Shown: piece by piece, positions 44,443 through 53,414 of the stretch
How the letters are laid out: the number at the start of each line of letters is the position of its first letter
Position numbering within the stretch: position 1 is the first letter of the stretch
Assembly: GCF_900110855.1 (NCBI RefSeq)
Contig: NZ_FOFA01000001.1
Location: 744,001-808,000 of the forward strand
Direction of reading: 5' to 3'
DNA from: Microlunatus flavus
GTDB lineage: Bacteria; Actinomycetota; Actinomycetes; Propionibacteriales; Propionibacteriaceae
DNA length: 64,000 nucleotides
Notes under the pieces: generated by a model
What the model was told of the DNA's origin: nothing
Seen by the model: only the letters and a program-made list of their open reading frames with translations
Database searches by the model: none
Position numbers and translations under genes: made by a program

Positions 44443-45198
44443 ATGACGTCGCTCCCCGAGGCGGCGGCCGCAGCACCGAGGCCGACGGCGCTCCCGCCGG
44501 CCGCCCGGCCCTCACCGACCGCCACCCCTGCTCCGCCGCCCGGCCTGCCCGCGAGCGGCAGCCCGCTCAGCGCCCGCCGCGCCCGGACGCGTCAGCGCCT
44601 GATGGCCGCGGCCATCGCCGTCTTCGCCGAGCGCGGCGTGATCGGGGCGAGCGTGGAGGAGATCTGCGAGGCCGCCGGCTTCACCCGCGGCGCCTTCTAC
44701 TCGAACTTCGCCGACAAGGACGCGCTGGTCCTCGCGCTCATCGAGCAGGGCATCGCCGAGGAGTACGCGGCGGCGGAGCGCGCGGTGGCCGAGCTCAAGG
44801 CCCAGGGCGGCGGGCTCACCGCCACCGCGGCGGTGGCGCAGGTGCTCGGACGGCTCAACCTGGGTGGGACCGGCGACCGCACCAGCCTGCTCGCGCAGCA
44901 GGAGCTCCTGCTGTACGCCGCCCGCGTGGCGGAGCTGCGCGCGCCGTACCAGGCGTTCGTCGACGCGTGCCGGGCCCAGGTCCACGCCCTCGTGGCCGAC
45001 GCGCTGCAGTTCGCCGAGCTGGAGTTCACCATGCCCGTCGAGCTCGCCCTCGACCTGCTGATGGGCGCCCACGACCAGATGCACCAGCGGGCCCTGTTCA
45101 GCGGCGAGCTGGACCCGACGGCCATGCACGCGTTGATCATGAATCTGACACGGCCACGCTCTGGGGCGGCTTTGCACCCCGGGGAAGAATCTGTCTGA
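44443..45198 (+). CDS. TetR-family repressor of the MMPL/YhgE export genes
   Basis: A 251-residue regulator. About 45 Pro/Ala-rich residues precede the TetR DNA-binding domain ([20 protein letters not shown] then [20 protein letters not shown]). The remaining helical ligand domain is not family-specific. It is divergent from the MMPL fusion gene with the operator between, so it most likely represses both until an exported compound binds. The N-terminal extension is unusual, but the -10 element supports the ATG at 44443. Confidence 0.92.
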   Translation: MTSLPEAAAAAPRPTALPPAARPSPTATPAPPPGLPASGSPLSARRARTRQRLMAAAIAVFAERGVIGASVEEICEAAGFTRGAFYSNFADKDALVLALIEQGIAEEYAAAERAVAELKAQGGGLTATAAVAQVLGRLNLGGTGDRTSLLAQQELLLYAARVAELRAPYQAFVDACRAQVHALVADALQFAELEFTMPVELALDLLMGAHDQMHQRALFSGELDPTAMHALIMNLTRPRSGAALHPGEESV

Positions 45199-45208
45199 CA
45201 GACTTCCC
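45182..45208. promoter_or_regulatory. Palindrome spanning tetR stop and response-regulator start
   Basis: GGGAAG and CTTCCC enclose GTCTG-A-CAGAC. It covers the last tetR codons and ends just before the next ATG. It may be a terminator hairpin or an autoregulatory site of the response regulator. Confidence 0.45.
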
Positions 45209-45211
45209 GCC

Positions 45212-45907
45212 ATGCACATCCTCGTCGTGGACGACGACCAGGCCGTCCGGGACTCACTCGCCCGCTCGCTCGAGTACAACGACTACGAGGTCAGCACGGC
45301 CGAGGACGGGGTCGAGGCGCTCGCCAAGCTGGCCGCGCACCGGCCCGACGCCGTCATCATGGACGTGATGATGCCGCGCCTCGACGGCCTCGAGACCACC
45401 CGCATGCTGCGTTCGGCCGGCAACGACGTCCCGATCCTGGTGCTCACCGCGCGCGACGCGGTCGGCGACCGGGTCGACGGCCTCGACGCCGGCGGCGACG
45501 ACTACATGGCCAAGCCCTTCGCGCTCGACGAGCTGCTGGCGCGGCTCCGGGCGCTCGTCCGGCGCTCGGGGACGACCGCCGACTCGAACGACCCGTCGAC
45601 GCAGAGCCTCAGCTTCGGCGACCTGGTGCTCAACACGCAGACCCGCGAGGTCCTGCGCGGCGCCCGCCAGATCAGCCTGACGCGGACCGAGTTCGCGCTG
45701 CTCGAGGCCTTCATGCAGCACCCGCGCCGGGTGCTCGAGCGCAGCTGGCTGCTCAACGAGGTCTGGGGCTTCGACTTCCCGACCACCGCGAACTCGCTCG
45801 AGGTCTACATCGGCTACCTGCGCCGCAAGACCGAGGTCGACGGCGAGCCGCGGCTCATCCACACGGTGCGTGGCGTCGGCTACGTGCTGCGCGAGACGCC
45901 CCCGTAA
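45212..45907 (+). CDS. OmpR/MprA-like response regulator
   Basis: A 231-residue regulator. The receiver has Asp7-Asp9, phospho-acceptor Asp51 ([12 protein letters not shown]), Thr in VLTARD and Lys in AKPF. The C-terminal winged helix shows [20 protein letters not shown] and GYLRRKTE. The overall sequence is close to actinobacterial MprA, the partner of MprB in envelope-stress signalling. The kinase gene follows after 141 bases. Confidence 0.93.
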   Translation: MHILVVDDDQAVRDSLARSLEYNDYEVSTAEDGVEALAKLAAHRPDAVIMDVMMPRLDGLETTRMLRSAGNDVPILVLTARDAVGDRVDGLDAGGDDYMAKPFALDELLARLRALVRRSGTTADSNDPSTQSLSFGDLVLNTQTREVLRGARQISLTRTEFALLEAFMQHPRRVLERSWLLNEVWGFDFPTTANSLEVYIGYLRRKTEVDGEPRLIHTVRGVGYVLRETPP

Positions 45908-46048
45908 GCGCACACGCGTAGGGTCGTGCTCGACGACGGGACCGGCGCCGACGCGTGTCCGGCGGTGCGCGGGGGCGAGGGAGGCGGAGCGGTGCTCACG
46001 GGTGCGGGAGCAGGCTCGAGCAGCTCCCCCGCGGCGGCGTAGGACGCC

Positions 46049-47527
46049 GTGCAGCGACCCAGGCCCGGCCACCGTCCCGTCCGGAACGCAGCACGGGCGC
46101 CCCGGACGACCAGGGCGTCGGCGTACGCGCGCCTCCGCGGCTGGCTGGGCACGCTCCCGCTGCAGCGCCGGGTCGGCTACCTGACCACGACCGCGGTCGC
46201 CGTGGCCGTCGCGCTGACCAGCCTCGCCGGCTGGCTCACCGTGCGCGCGTCGCTCTACACCTCCCTCGACGACGAGCTGCTCGAGGTGGCCTCCAGCCTG
46301 ACGGTCCCCGCCAGCCAGGACATCACGAACCTCGGCGGCCTCACCGAGCGCGCGCTGCGCGCCGGGAACATCAGCGTCGCCGCCGTCCGATCCGACGGAC
46401 GGGCCTTCTACGTCCCCGACGAGCGCGAGCACCTCGTCCTGGGGCCGGACGAGCTGGCCGTGGCCCGCCTGCACTTCGGCCACTCGGCCCGCACGGGCGA
46501 GACGACGGACGGCTCGGAGTACCGGATCGTCGCGATCCCCATCCCCGACCTCGGCGGCGTGGCCCTGGTCGTGGGCCGCCCGCTGGCGAGCACCGAGGCG
46601 GTGCTCACCTCCCTGCTCGTCGTGGTCGCCCTGTCCGGGCTGGTCGGCGTGGCCGTCGCCGCGGGCACCGGGCTCACCGTCGCGCGCTCGGGCCTGCGCC
46701 CGGTCCGGCGGCTCTCCGCCGCGGTCGAGCGGGTCGCGGTGACCAAGGAGCTGCGCCCGGTCAGCGTCACCGGCGCGGCCGACGTGGCCGTGCTCGCCCG
46801 CTCGTTCAACGACATGGTCGGCTCGCTGGCCGCCTCCCGGGAGCGGCAGCGGCGCCTGATCGCCGACGCGGGCCACGAGCTGCGGACCCCGCTGACGAGC
46901 CTGCGGACGAACGTCGACCTGCTGATCATGGACGCCCGGACGAGCATGCTGAAGGAGGGCGACCGGCTCGCCATCCTCAGCGACGTGCAGGGCCAGCTCG
47001 GAGAGTTCACCAAGCTGATCGGCGACCTCGTCCAGCTCGCCCGCGACGACGAGGAGGCGACCCCCGAGCCGCTCGACTTCCGCACCGTCGTCACCGCCGC
47101 GCTCGAGCGCGCCCGGCGGCGGGGCCCCGGGCTCGACTTCGACGTCGAGCTCGACCCCTTCTACGTCGTCGGCGTCTCCGCCGACCTCGAGCGGGCCGTC
47201 ACCAACCTGCTCGACAACGCCGTCAAGTGGAGCCCGCCGGGCGGCACCGTGCGGGTGCAGCTCGAGGGCAACCGGCTGCGGGTGGCCGACGAGGGCCCCG
47301 GCATCGCCGAGGCGGACCTGCCGCACGTCTTCGACCGCTTCTTCCGCGCCGACACCGCCCGCACGACGCCGGGCACCGGTCTCGGCCTGTCGATCGTGGC
47401 CCAGGTCGTGCGCCAGCACGGCGGCACCGTGCGGGCCGGCCGGTCCGCCCAGGGCGGGGCGGAGTTCACGATGGTGCTGCCCGGCGCCCGCTCCATCGCC
47501 GCGCTGGAGCAGCCCGCCCTGTCCTGA
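46049..47527 (+). CDS. MprB-like membrane sensor histidine kinase
   Basis: A 492-residue kinase. Two transmembrane helices (VGYLTTTAVAVAVALTSLAGW near residue 40 and VLTSLLVVVALSGLVGVAVA near 190) flank an outer sensor. A HAMP linker leads to the phospho-acceptor His276 (DAGHELRTPLTSLRTN) and the ATPase boxes NLLDNAVKWS, DEGPGI and GTGLGLSIV. With the preceding regulator it forms an envelope-stress type pair. The GTG start has AGGA five bases upstream; the region before it holds no other gene. Confidence 0.92.
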   Translation: MQRPRPGHRPVRNAARAPRTTRASAYARLRGWLGTLPLQRRVGYLTTTAVAVAVALTSLAGWLTVRASLYTSLDDELLEVASSLTVPASQDITNLGGLTERALRAGNISVAAVRSDGRAFYVPDEREHLVLGPDELAVARLHFGHSARTGETTDGSEYRIVAIPIPDLGGVALVVGRPLASTEAVLTSLLVVVALSGLVGVAVAAGTGLTVARSGLRPVRRLSAAVERVAVTKELRPVSVTGAADVAVLARSFNDMVGSLAASRERQRRLIADAGHELRTPLTSLRTNVDLLIMDARTSMLKEGDRLAILSDVQGQLGEFTKLIGDLVQLARDDEEATPEPLDFRTVVTAALERARRRGPGLDFDVELDPFYVVGVSADLERAVTNLLDNAVKWSPPGGTVRVQLEGNRLRVADEGPGIAEADLPHVFDRFFRADTARTTPGTGLGLSIVAQVVRQHGGTVRAGRSAQGGAEFTMVLPGARSIAALEQPALS

Positions 47528-47785
47528 TCGCGGAAACACCCCGCGCCGCCGAACTTCCCCCGCGAGCCACCAAACCCTTCCGCACGCAGCGTCGAAGCAG
47601 GCAGGAACGGACTGACCGTCCACCGGCCTCGCGCGGCGCCGGAGCACGGGGAGCCCGCTCGCGATCACAGCGGTACGCGGTGCGGCGAGGCTCGTCGTGG
47701 CGTGTCTCCGTGGCCCCTCGGCCCGCGCTCCGCGGACGGGACGGCACCGCTGTGGCACCACCGGAGCACTCTCCCAAGGAGCACG

Positions 47786-48724
47786 ATGTTCGGAAAGAAG
47801 CTCGTGGCCGACATGATCGACCGCAGCGCCGAGAACACGAACGACCGCCGGAACTTCCTGCGCGCTGCAGGCGTCGCCGGCCTGGGGACCGTCGGGGCCG
47901 TGGCCCTGGCCGGCGCCCAGACCGGGACGGCCTCCGCCGCCCCGACCGAAGGGCCGAGCGACGGCGCGGTCCTCAACTTCGCGCTGAACCTCGAGTACCT
48001 CGAGGCGCAGTTCTACTCCTACGCCTTCTGGGGCGAGGGGCTCGACTCGATCGACGTCACCGGCAAGGGCAGGCAGGGCAAGGTCACCGGCGGCAAGAAG
48101 GTCGACTTCAAGACCAAGGCGATCAAGGAGTACGCCCGCGAGATCGCCGAGGACGAGCGCAACCACGTCAAGTTCCTGCGCAGCGCGCTTGGCAGCGCCA
48201 AGGTCGCCCAGCCGGACATCGACCTCAAGACCAGCTTCACCGCCGCGGCGCGGGCGGCGGGCCTGATCAAGTCCAACCAGACCTTCGACCCGTTCGCCAA
48301 CGAGAACAACTTCCTGCTCGGGGCGTTCATCTTCGAGGACGTCGGCGTCACGGCCTACAAGGGCGCGGCCCCGCTGATCACCAACAAGACCTACCTGGAG
48401 GCGGCCGCCGGCATCCTCGCGGTGGAGGCGTACCACGCCGGCATCGTGCGGTCCTCGCTCTACCGCAAGGGCCTGTTCTCCGAGGTCAAGAAGATCTCGG
48501 AGCTCCGCGACGCGGTCGACGGCCCGTCCGACGACGACCAGAACCTGCGTCGCGCGAAGAAGCACGCCAACATCGTCCCGACCGACGAGAACAGCATCGT
48601 CTACAGCCGCACCCCGGCCAACGTGCTGAACATCGTCTACCTCACCCCGAAGAAGGTCACCAAGGGCGGGTTCTTCCCGTCCGGCGTCAACGGCGAGGTC
48701 AACACCAGCAACGCCAACGCGTAG
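47786..48724 (+). CDS. Tat-exported ferritin-like domain protein
   Basis: A 312-residue protein with a twin-arginine signal (TNDRRNFLRAAGVAGLG and following hydrophobic stretch to about TASAAP), so it folds before export. The mature part belongs to the ferritin-like Ferritin_2 group (desiccation-related proteins), with Glu/His ligands in NLEYLEAQFYSYAFWG, EIAEDERNHVKFLR and AVEAYHAGIVR. AAGGAG precedes the ATG. Homologues are linked to desiccation and oxidative tolerance; the reaction is unknown. A strong hairpin follows. Confidence 0.88.
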   Translation: MFGKKLVADMIDRSAENTNDRRNFLRAAGVAGLGTVGAVALAGAQTGTASAAPTEGPSDGAVLNFALNLEYLEAQFYSYAFWGEGLDSIDVTGKGRQGKVTGGKKVDFKTKAIKEYAREIAEDERNHVKFLRSALGSAKVAQPDIDLKTSFTAAARAAGLIKSNQTFDPFANENNFLLGAFIFEDVGVTAYKGAAPLITNKTYLEAAAGILAVEAYHAGIVRSSLYRKGLFSEVKKISELRDAVDGPSDDDQNLRRAKKHANIVPTDENSIVYSRTPANVLNIVYLTPKKVTKGGFFPSGVNGEVNTSNANA

Positions 48725-48734
48725 CTGACCGCTG

Positions 48735-48768
48735 ACCGGCCGGGGCGGCGCGCGCCGCTCCGGCCGGT
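48735..48768. terminator. Bidirectional GC hairpin
   Basis: Nine paired bases (ACCGGCCGG/CCGGCCGGT), a mismatch, then five pairs (GCGGC/GCCGC) around a four-base loop. It lies between the convergent ferritin-like and glycosylase genes. Confidence 0.65.
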
Positions 48769-48819
48769 CCGGCCGGCTCTCCCAGGCCGAGCCGTCATGA
48801 ACGGCCGCGGGCCGGACCG

Positions 48820-49773
48820 TCAGGAACGGCCGCGGGTCGCGTACGGCGTGTGGGTGGGCAGGGTCATCCGCGGGGCCCGGCGCGGGCGTCCGCCGGCCAC
48901 CATCATGAGCAGCACCTGGACCCGGTAGCGGTGCCCGCGGTACGGCTCGAGCAGCTCGGTCGCGGCGTCGTCGTCGAGGACCTCGCCGGTCAGGGCCCAC
49001 GTGATGTTCTTGCCGACGTGGTAGTCGCCGATGCTCCACGCGTCCGCGTCGCCGTGCGCGCGCTGGCGGACCTCGGCCGAGGTCCACGGACCCACGCCGG
49101 GAAAGCTGCGCAGCGCCAGGTCCGCCGCCTCGTTCGTGCCGAGCAGGGTCCGCTCGAGCGCCACCGCCCGCTGCGCGGTCCGGACGAGCGTCCGGCTGCG
49201 CCGCTGCTCGACCCCGGCCGCGAGGAAGCGCCAGCTCGGCACCCGCGCCCAGGCCTCGGGGGTCGGCGCGACGAACATCCCGTACGCGGCCGAGCCGGGG
49301 TCCTGCGTCGGGCCCGGCGCCGGTTCGCCGAACTCGCGCACGAGCAGCCGGAAGGCGCGGAAGGCCTCCTTGCCCGTGACGACCTGCTCGATGCAGGCCG
49401 GCGCCAGCGCCTCGAAGACGGCGTCGCTGCGCCCCACGCGGAAGTGGCCGTAGCGGCGGTGCGCCTCGGCCACGATCCCGTGCCGGGGCACGAACCCGTC
49501 GAGGTCGTCCTCCTCGCCGAGCAGTCGCGGCAGGTGGTCGAGCACCCACTCGGCGCCGTCGCCCCAGGCGCGCGCCGACACCTCGCCGCCGGAGGCCACG
49601 ACCTTGAGCAGGGCGGTGCCGCACGGCGTGCGGGTCGTGCGCAGGTGGAGGCCGCCGAGCACGCGGTGCGTGGGGTCGCCGGTCCCGCGTCGGTGCAGCC
49701 CGAAGACCGGCGCGAGCATCGGCGGCCGGTCCAGGACCAGCCGCCGCGTCAGGCCTGCCGCGGGAGTGCTCAT
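48820..49773 (-). CDS. DNA-3-methyladenine glycosylase 2 family protein
   Basis: A 317-residue base-excision repair glycosylase of the HhH-GPD superfamily (AlkA-like). The hairpin and catalytic region reads SFPGVGPWTSAEVRQRAHGD followed by SIGDYHVGKN, where the Asp is the expected catalytic residue. The N-terminal half is beta-rich as in AlkA. The ATG at 49773 follows a TAGCAT box by ten bases and lacks a ribosome site, so translation may be from a very short leader. The four-cysteine iron-sulfur cluster of some relatives is absent. Confidence 0.85.
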   Translation of the reverse strand: MSTPAAGLTRRLVLDRPPMLAPVFGLHRRGTGDPTHRVLGGLHLRTTRTPCGTALLKVVASGGEVSARAWGDGAEWVLDHLPRLLGEEDDLDGFVPRHGIVAEAHRRYGHFRVGRSDAVFEALAPACIEQVVTGKEAFRAFRLLVREFGEPAPGPTQDPGSAAYGMFVAPTPEAWARVPSWRFLAAGVEQRRSRTLVRTAQRAVALERTLLGTNEAADLALRSFPGVGPWTSAEVRQRAHGDADAWSIGDYHVGKNITWALTGEVLDDDAATELLEPYRGHRYRVQVLLMMVAGGRPRRAPRMTLPTHTPYATRGRS

Positions 49774-49786
49774 CGCGGAGGAGATG

Positions 49787-50302
49787 CTACGTCCGCGGGC
49801 CGACAGGACGCTCTGCGACGAAGCCGAGGTCGCCGTCGGGGCGCAGGCCGTTGGCGAGGAGCACGGCCCGCGAGGCCGGGCCGTACGGATTGTCCGGCTC
49901 CACCTCGGCACGGACGACGTCGGCCCCGTGCGCCCAGGCGTGCGTGAGGAGCAGCGCGCAGGCCCGCGTGGCCACGCCGCGACCACGCAGGGCGGGCACG
50001 ACCTGGTAGCCGATCTCGACCTCGGCGGGACCGTCCTGGGGCGGCGGGCCGTGGAACCCGGCGTCCCCGACCACCACGCCCTCGACGACCACGCAGAAGA
50101 ACCACCAGGGCGAGCCCTCGGGGTCGACGCCGAGGGCCTCGTACGTCCCGAGCAGCATCCGCGCCGCGCTCAGCGTGCCCGCGGCGGGGAACTGCGGGTG
50201 CCAGGTCGCCGGGCGTGAGAGGTCGCCGCGCACGAGCCCGCGGGCGACGGCGACGGGGACCCGTTCGAGCCGGACCTCCCCCGCCTGCACCGGACGGGTC
50301 AC
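49787..50302 (-). CDS. GNAT-family N-acetyltransferase
   Basis: A 171-residue acetyltransferase. The acetyl-CoA loop is VVPALRGRGVATRACALLL, followed by EPDNPYGPASRAVLLANGL, typical of RimJ/RimL-like proteins that acetylate protein N-termini or small molecules. The GTG overlaps the DUF3152 stop by 4 bases, so they are coupled. Substrate unknown. Confidence 0.9.
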   Translation of the reverse strand: MTRPVQAGEVRLERVPVAVARGLVRGDLSRPATWHPQFPAAGTLSAARMLLGTYEALGVDPEGSPWWFFCVVVEGVVVGDAGFHGPPPQDGPAEVEIGYQVVPALRGRGVATRACALLLTHAWAHGADVVRAEVEPDNPYGPASRAVLLANGLRPDGDLGFVAERPVGPRT

Positions 50303-51201
50303 CCCTTGGTGACCGAGGGCCACGGGTTCGCGGTGCAGCCCTGCAGGCCCTTGGTCTGCTGCAGCATCACCGGCGCCGGTCGGCCGCGGGCCGGGCAGCC
50401 GACGTGGGAGTGCCCGAGCGCGTGGCCGAACTCGTGGTTGGCGAGGTAGTCGCGGTAGTCGGCGACGTCCGAGCCGTAGGCCTCCGCGCCCAGCGTCCAG
50501 CGCTTCGCGTTGAGGACGACCTTGTTCCCGGAGCGGCACGACACCTCCCCGCGGGTGAGCAGCGGGTAGCAGAGCTTGTCGGTGGTGCCGGGCGTGACGA
50601 GGTAGGCGTGCAGGTCGGCCTGCTCGCCGGCGGCGACCAGCGAGAAGCGGACTCTGCCCGTCGAGCGCCAGCTGCGCGGGTCGTCGAGCGTGCGCTCCAA
50701 GGCCCGCGCGACCTCGTCGGGGTCGAGGTCGACGCCCTTCTCGACGCGCACGTCGAAGCGGTAGAGGCGGCCGGACGTGGCCGTCGTCGGGGCCGAGACC
50801 TTCGCGGCGTCGTACGTGCCCGGGCCCCGGTCGGGGACGATCGCGCCGACCGCGCTCGTGCTCGGGGAGGGGACGTCCGCGGACGTGCCCGCCGTTGTCG
50901 GTCCCGCCGACGTCGACGCGGGCGACGCGGGCGCTGCGGTGGTGGCCCGCTCGTGCTCCTGCGCCTGGACGACAGCCCCCGGACGGGGCAGGGACGACGC
51001 CCCGCCGACGAGCAGGGCGAGCCCGACGAGCGCGCAGAGCAGCAGCCACCCACGCCCCGGGGCACGTCCCGAGGGCCGCGCGGGAGGGCGGGCCGGAGGC
51101 TCCGCTGGGTTAGATTGGCCGCCGACGCGGCGCCCGACCCGCGCGGGACGTGGGTCTTCGTGGGGGACGTGGGTCTGCCGACCCCCCGAAGACCGGCTCA
51201 C
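50299..51201 (-). CDS. DUF3152 exported metzincin-like protein
   Basis: A 300-residue protein. A basic Pro-rich N-terminus and one membrane helix (GWLLLCALVGLALLVGG) precede a Thr/Ser/Ala-rich linker and a C-terminal DUF3152 domain. It ends with NHEFGHALGHSHVGC, which meets the metzincin zinc consensus HExxHxxGxxH. Cysteines at LCYPLL, SCRSG and VGCPAR could form disulfides. No ATG or GTG lies nearer the helix, and GTG 51201 follows the minus-strand -10 TAGTCT by 8 bases, so that start was taken. Whether it is an active peptidase is unproven for the family. Confidence 0.82.
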   Translation of the reverse strand: MSRSSGGRQTHVPHEDPRPARVGRRVGGQSNPAEPPARPPARPSGRAPGRGWLLLCALVGLALLVGGASSLPRPGAVVQAQEHERATTAAPASPASTSAGPTTAGTSADVPSPSTSAVGAIVPDRGPGTYDAAKVSAPTTATSGRLYRFDVRVEKGVDLDPDEVARALERTLDDPRSWRSTGRVRFSLVAAGEQADLHAYLVTPGTTDKLCYPLLTRGEVSCRSGNKVVLNAKRWTLGAEAYGSDVADYRDYLANHEFGHALGHSHVGCPARGRPAPVMLQQTKGLQGCTANPWPSVTKG

Positions 51202-51209
51202 GGACCAAG

Positions 51210-51215
51210 AGACTA
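51210..51215 (-). promoter_or_regulatory. -10 element (TAGTCT) of the DUF3152 gene, leaderless
   Basis: Minus-strand TANNNT hexamer 8 bases before the GTG at 51201. It also lies only 10 bases upstream of the divergent YibE/F start, so the two promoters overlap. Confidence 0.45.
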
Positions 51216-51225
51216 GGCGGATCAC

Positions 51226-52848
51226 GTGGCGCACTCGCACAGCAACGCCGCACGCGCAGGACGCGGTGCTGCGGGCCACGGCCCCGAGGCCCTCCACGAG
51301 AGCGGCCACCAGGTCACCGGCGCCGAGCTCTACCGGCACCGCCGGGCCCTGCGGATCCTCATCGTCGTCCTGATCCCGCTCGGCGTCTGGACGCTCGTGG
51401 GGCTCCTCGCGCTGTGGCCGGGCGACGTGTCCAGCCACGTCAACGCGGACGCCGGCGGCTACAGCGTGCCCGGCGTGACCTACCCGCACGCCGAGATCAC
51501 CGCGGTCGAGCCCATCGCCTGCGACGGCCTGCCCGGCTCGACGCCCGGCCAGTCGGGCGTGAACGCCTGCGCGACCATCACCACGACCGTCACCGACGGC
51601 GACGGCAAGGGCGACGTGGCCAGCGTCCCGCTCACCCAGGCCGTCTACGCCTCGGGGGCGGACGTCGGCGACGGCGTGACGCTGATCCGGGTGCCGCCGG
51701 GCGACGGGCAGCCGGCGTCGTACCAGTTCTCCGACTTCGACCGCCGTACCCCGCTGGTCGTCATGACGATCCTGTTCGCCCTCGTCGTCGTGGCGGTGGC
51801 GCGCTGGCGCGGCCTCGCCTCGCTGGTCGGGCTGGGCTTCGCCGCGGTCATCCTGGTGAAGTTCATGTTCCCGGCGCTGGTCGAGGGGCAGAACCCGGTC
51901 GTCGTCGGGCTGATCGGGTCGTCGGCGATCATGTTCGTCGTCCTCTACGCCGCGCACGGCTTCAGCGCGCGGACGACGACCGCGCTGGTCGGGACGCTGT
52001 TCGGGCTGATCCTGTCCGCGGCGCTCGGCTGGGGCGCGACGCGCTGGGCCCACCTGACCGGCGTCGCGACCGAGGACGACTACCTGCTCGCCGCCTCGAC
52101 GCCCGACCTGCGGCTCACCTCGGTGGTGATCTGCGGGATCATCGTCGCCGGGCTCGGCGTGCTCAACGACGTGACCATCACGCAGGCCTCCGCGGTGTGG
52201 GAGCTGGCCGACGGCCACTACCTGGACGAGAACGGCAAGGCCCTCCGGCTGCGCAACCGGGACCTGTTCGCGCGGGCCATGCGCATCGGGCGCGACCACA
52301 TCGCCTCGACCGTCTACACCATCGCCTTCGCCACCGCGGGCGCGTCGCTGTCGGTGCTGCTCCTCATCGCCGTCTACGACCGGCCGCTGCTGCAGGTCCT
52401 GCAGACCGAGCAGTTCAGCGACGAGATCGTCCGCACGCTCGTCGGCTCGATCGGGCTGGTGCTGGCCGTTCCGCTGACCACTGCCGTCGGCGTCGCCGTG
52501 GTCCGAGCGGGACGCGTCCAGCCCGCCGGCGCGGCGCTCGTCCCCTCGGAACGTCGCGCCCGTTCGCTGCTGCGCCGCCGCGTGCCGCAGCCGGTCGGCC
52601 CGACCGAGCCCGAGGTCACCGCGGGTCCCGCTGCTGCCGCTCCGGACTCCGACGTCGACACCCAGGTCCTGCCCGCCGTACGCGGCACCGCCGGCACGGC
52701 CCCGGTCACCCAGGACCCCGTGGCCGACGTCGTCTCCGACGCCACCGAACGCCCCTCGCGCCGCAAGCGGCGTCGCACCGACGACGACTTCGGCGACTTC
52801 TCCGACCTCCGCGACCCCGACGAACCCTCGCCGCGCCGCTCGCGGTAG
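51226..52848 (+). CDS. YibE/F family membrane protein
   Basis: A 540-residue protein. An N-terminal helix (ALRILIVVLIPLGVWTLVGL) is followed by an outer domain of about 110 residues and then seven or so helices of the YibE/F family (for example TPLVVMTILFALVVVAVARW, LVGLIGSSAIMFVVLYAAHG, VVICGIIVAGLGVLNDVTIT). The VLNDVTITQASAVWEL motif and RIGRDHIASTVYTIAFA are conserved family features. The last about 130 residues are a disordered, charged cytoplasmic tail. Function in the family is unknown; transport is suspected. Confidence 0.88.
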   Translation: MAHSHSNAARAGRGAAGHGPEALHESGHQVTGAELYRHRRALRILIVVLIPLGVWTLVGLLALWPGDVSSHVNADAGGYSVPGVTYPHAEITAVEPIACDGLPGSTPGQSGVNACATITTTVTDGDGKGDVASVPLTQAVYASGADVGDGVTLIRVPPGDGQPASYQFSDFDRRTPLVVMTILFALVVVAVARWRGLASLVGLGFAAVILVKFMFPALVEGQNPVVVGLIGSSAIMFVVLYAAHGFSARTTTALVGTLFGLILSAALGWGATRWAHLTGVATEDDYLLAASTPDLRLTSVVICGIIVAGLGVLNDVTITQASAVWELADGHYLDENGKALRLRNRDLFARAMRIGRDHIASTVYTIAFATAGASLSVLLLIAVYDRPLLQVLQTEQFSDEIVRTLVGSIGLVLAVPLTTAVGVAVVRAGRVQPAGAALVPSERRARSLLRRRVPQPVGPTEPEVTAGPAAAAPDSDVDTQVLPAVRGTAGTAPVTQDPVADVVSDATERPSRRKRRRTDDDFGDFSDLRDPDEPSPRRSR

Positions 52849-52873
52849 CCCTCCACGCCACCTCGACCACGTT

Positions 52874-52970
52874 CCCTGAGCCTGTCGAAGGGCACGGAAC
52901 GGGGCGGTGTTCCTCGAGGGAAGGCAGACGCCAACCTCTCCGAGGCCGTTCGACAGGCTCACGGAGCGTT
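52874..52970. repeat. Inverted pair of CTTCGACA repeats
   Basis: CCCTGAGCCTGTCGAAGGG at 52874-52892 and the opposite GTTCGACAGGCTCACGGAGCG near 52948, separated by about 55 bases. REPIN-like arrangement between convergent genes. Confidence 0.85.
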
Positions 52971-52997
52971 CTGCCGGACGCTGCCCGAGCTCCTCGG

Positions 52998-53414
52998 TCA
53001 GCTGGGGCGGCGGTCGAGCAGGGCCGCCAGGTCGGGGCGCTCGAAGAACGCTGCGGTGGCGCGCGCCGTCGGCGACCCGAGGTCGGGGTCCGCGCCGAGC
53101 TCGACGAGCGCGGTGACGACGTCGGCGTAGCCCTTGAAGACCGCCCCGGCGAGCGGGGTCTGGCCGCGGTCGTTGACGACGTCCACGTCCGCCCCGCGGG
53201 CCGCGAGCACGCGGACCACCTCCGCGTGGCCGTGGTACGCGCCGAGCAGCAGCAGGGTGTTGCCGCGGGCGTCGGTGAGGTCGACGGGCATGCCGTGGTC
53301 GGCGTACTCGGCCAGCCGGGCCGCCTCGCCGAGGCGCGCCCGGTCGAGGAGCCAGTGCGCCAGCTCGACCGGGTCGTCCCCGGAGGGAACGGCGCTGCTC
53401 GGGACGTCGCTCAC
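52998..53414 (-). CDS. Ankyrin-repeat protein
   Basis: A 138-residue protein with about three ankyrin repeats: DARGNTLLLLGAYHGHAEVV, then NDRGQTPLAGAVFKGYADVV, with ARGADVDVV and ELGADPDL as the connecting turns. Such small proteins bind partner proteins. The GTG overlaps the lysS-like stop by 4 bases, so it is co-translated with that gene and may act with it (inference). Confidence 0.9.
   Translation of the reverse strand: MSDVPSSAVPSGDDPVELAHWLLDRARLGEAARLAEYADHGMPVDLTDARGNTLLLLGAYHGHAEVVRVLAARGADVDVVNDRGQTPLAGAVFKGYADVVTALVELGADPDLGSPTARATAAFFERPDLAALLDRRPS

Noticed and set aside
45254-49624. A 1456-codon open frame on the minus strand
   Set aside because: It lies antisense to the response regulator, sensor kinase and ferritin-like genes, which all have clear motifs. 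Its predicted protein is Arg/Val/Asp-rich with no domain, as expected of a shadow frame in GC-rich DNA.
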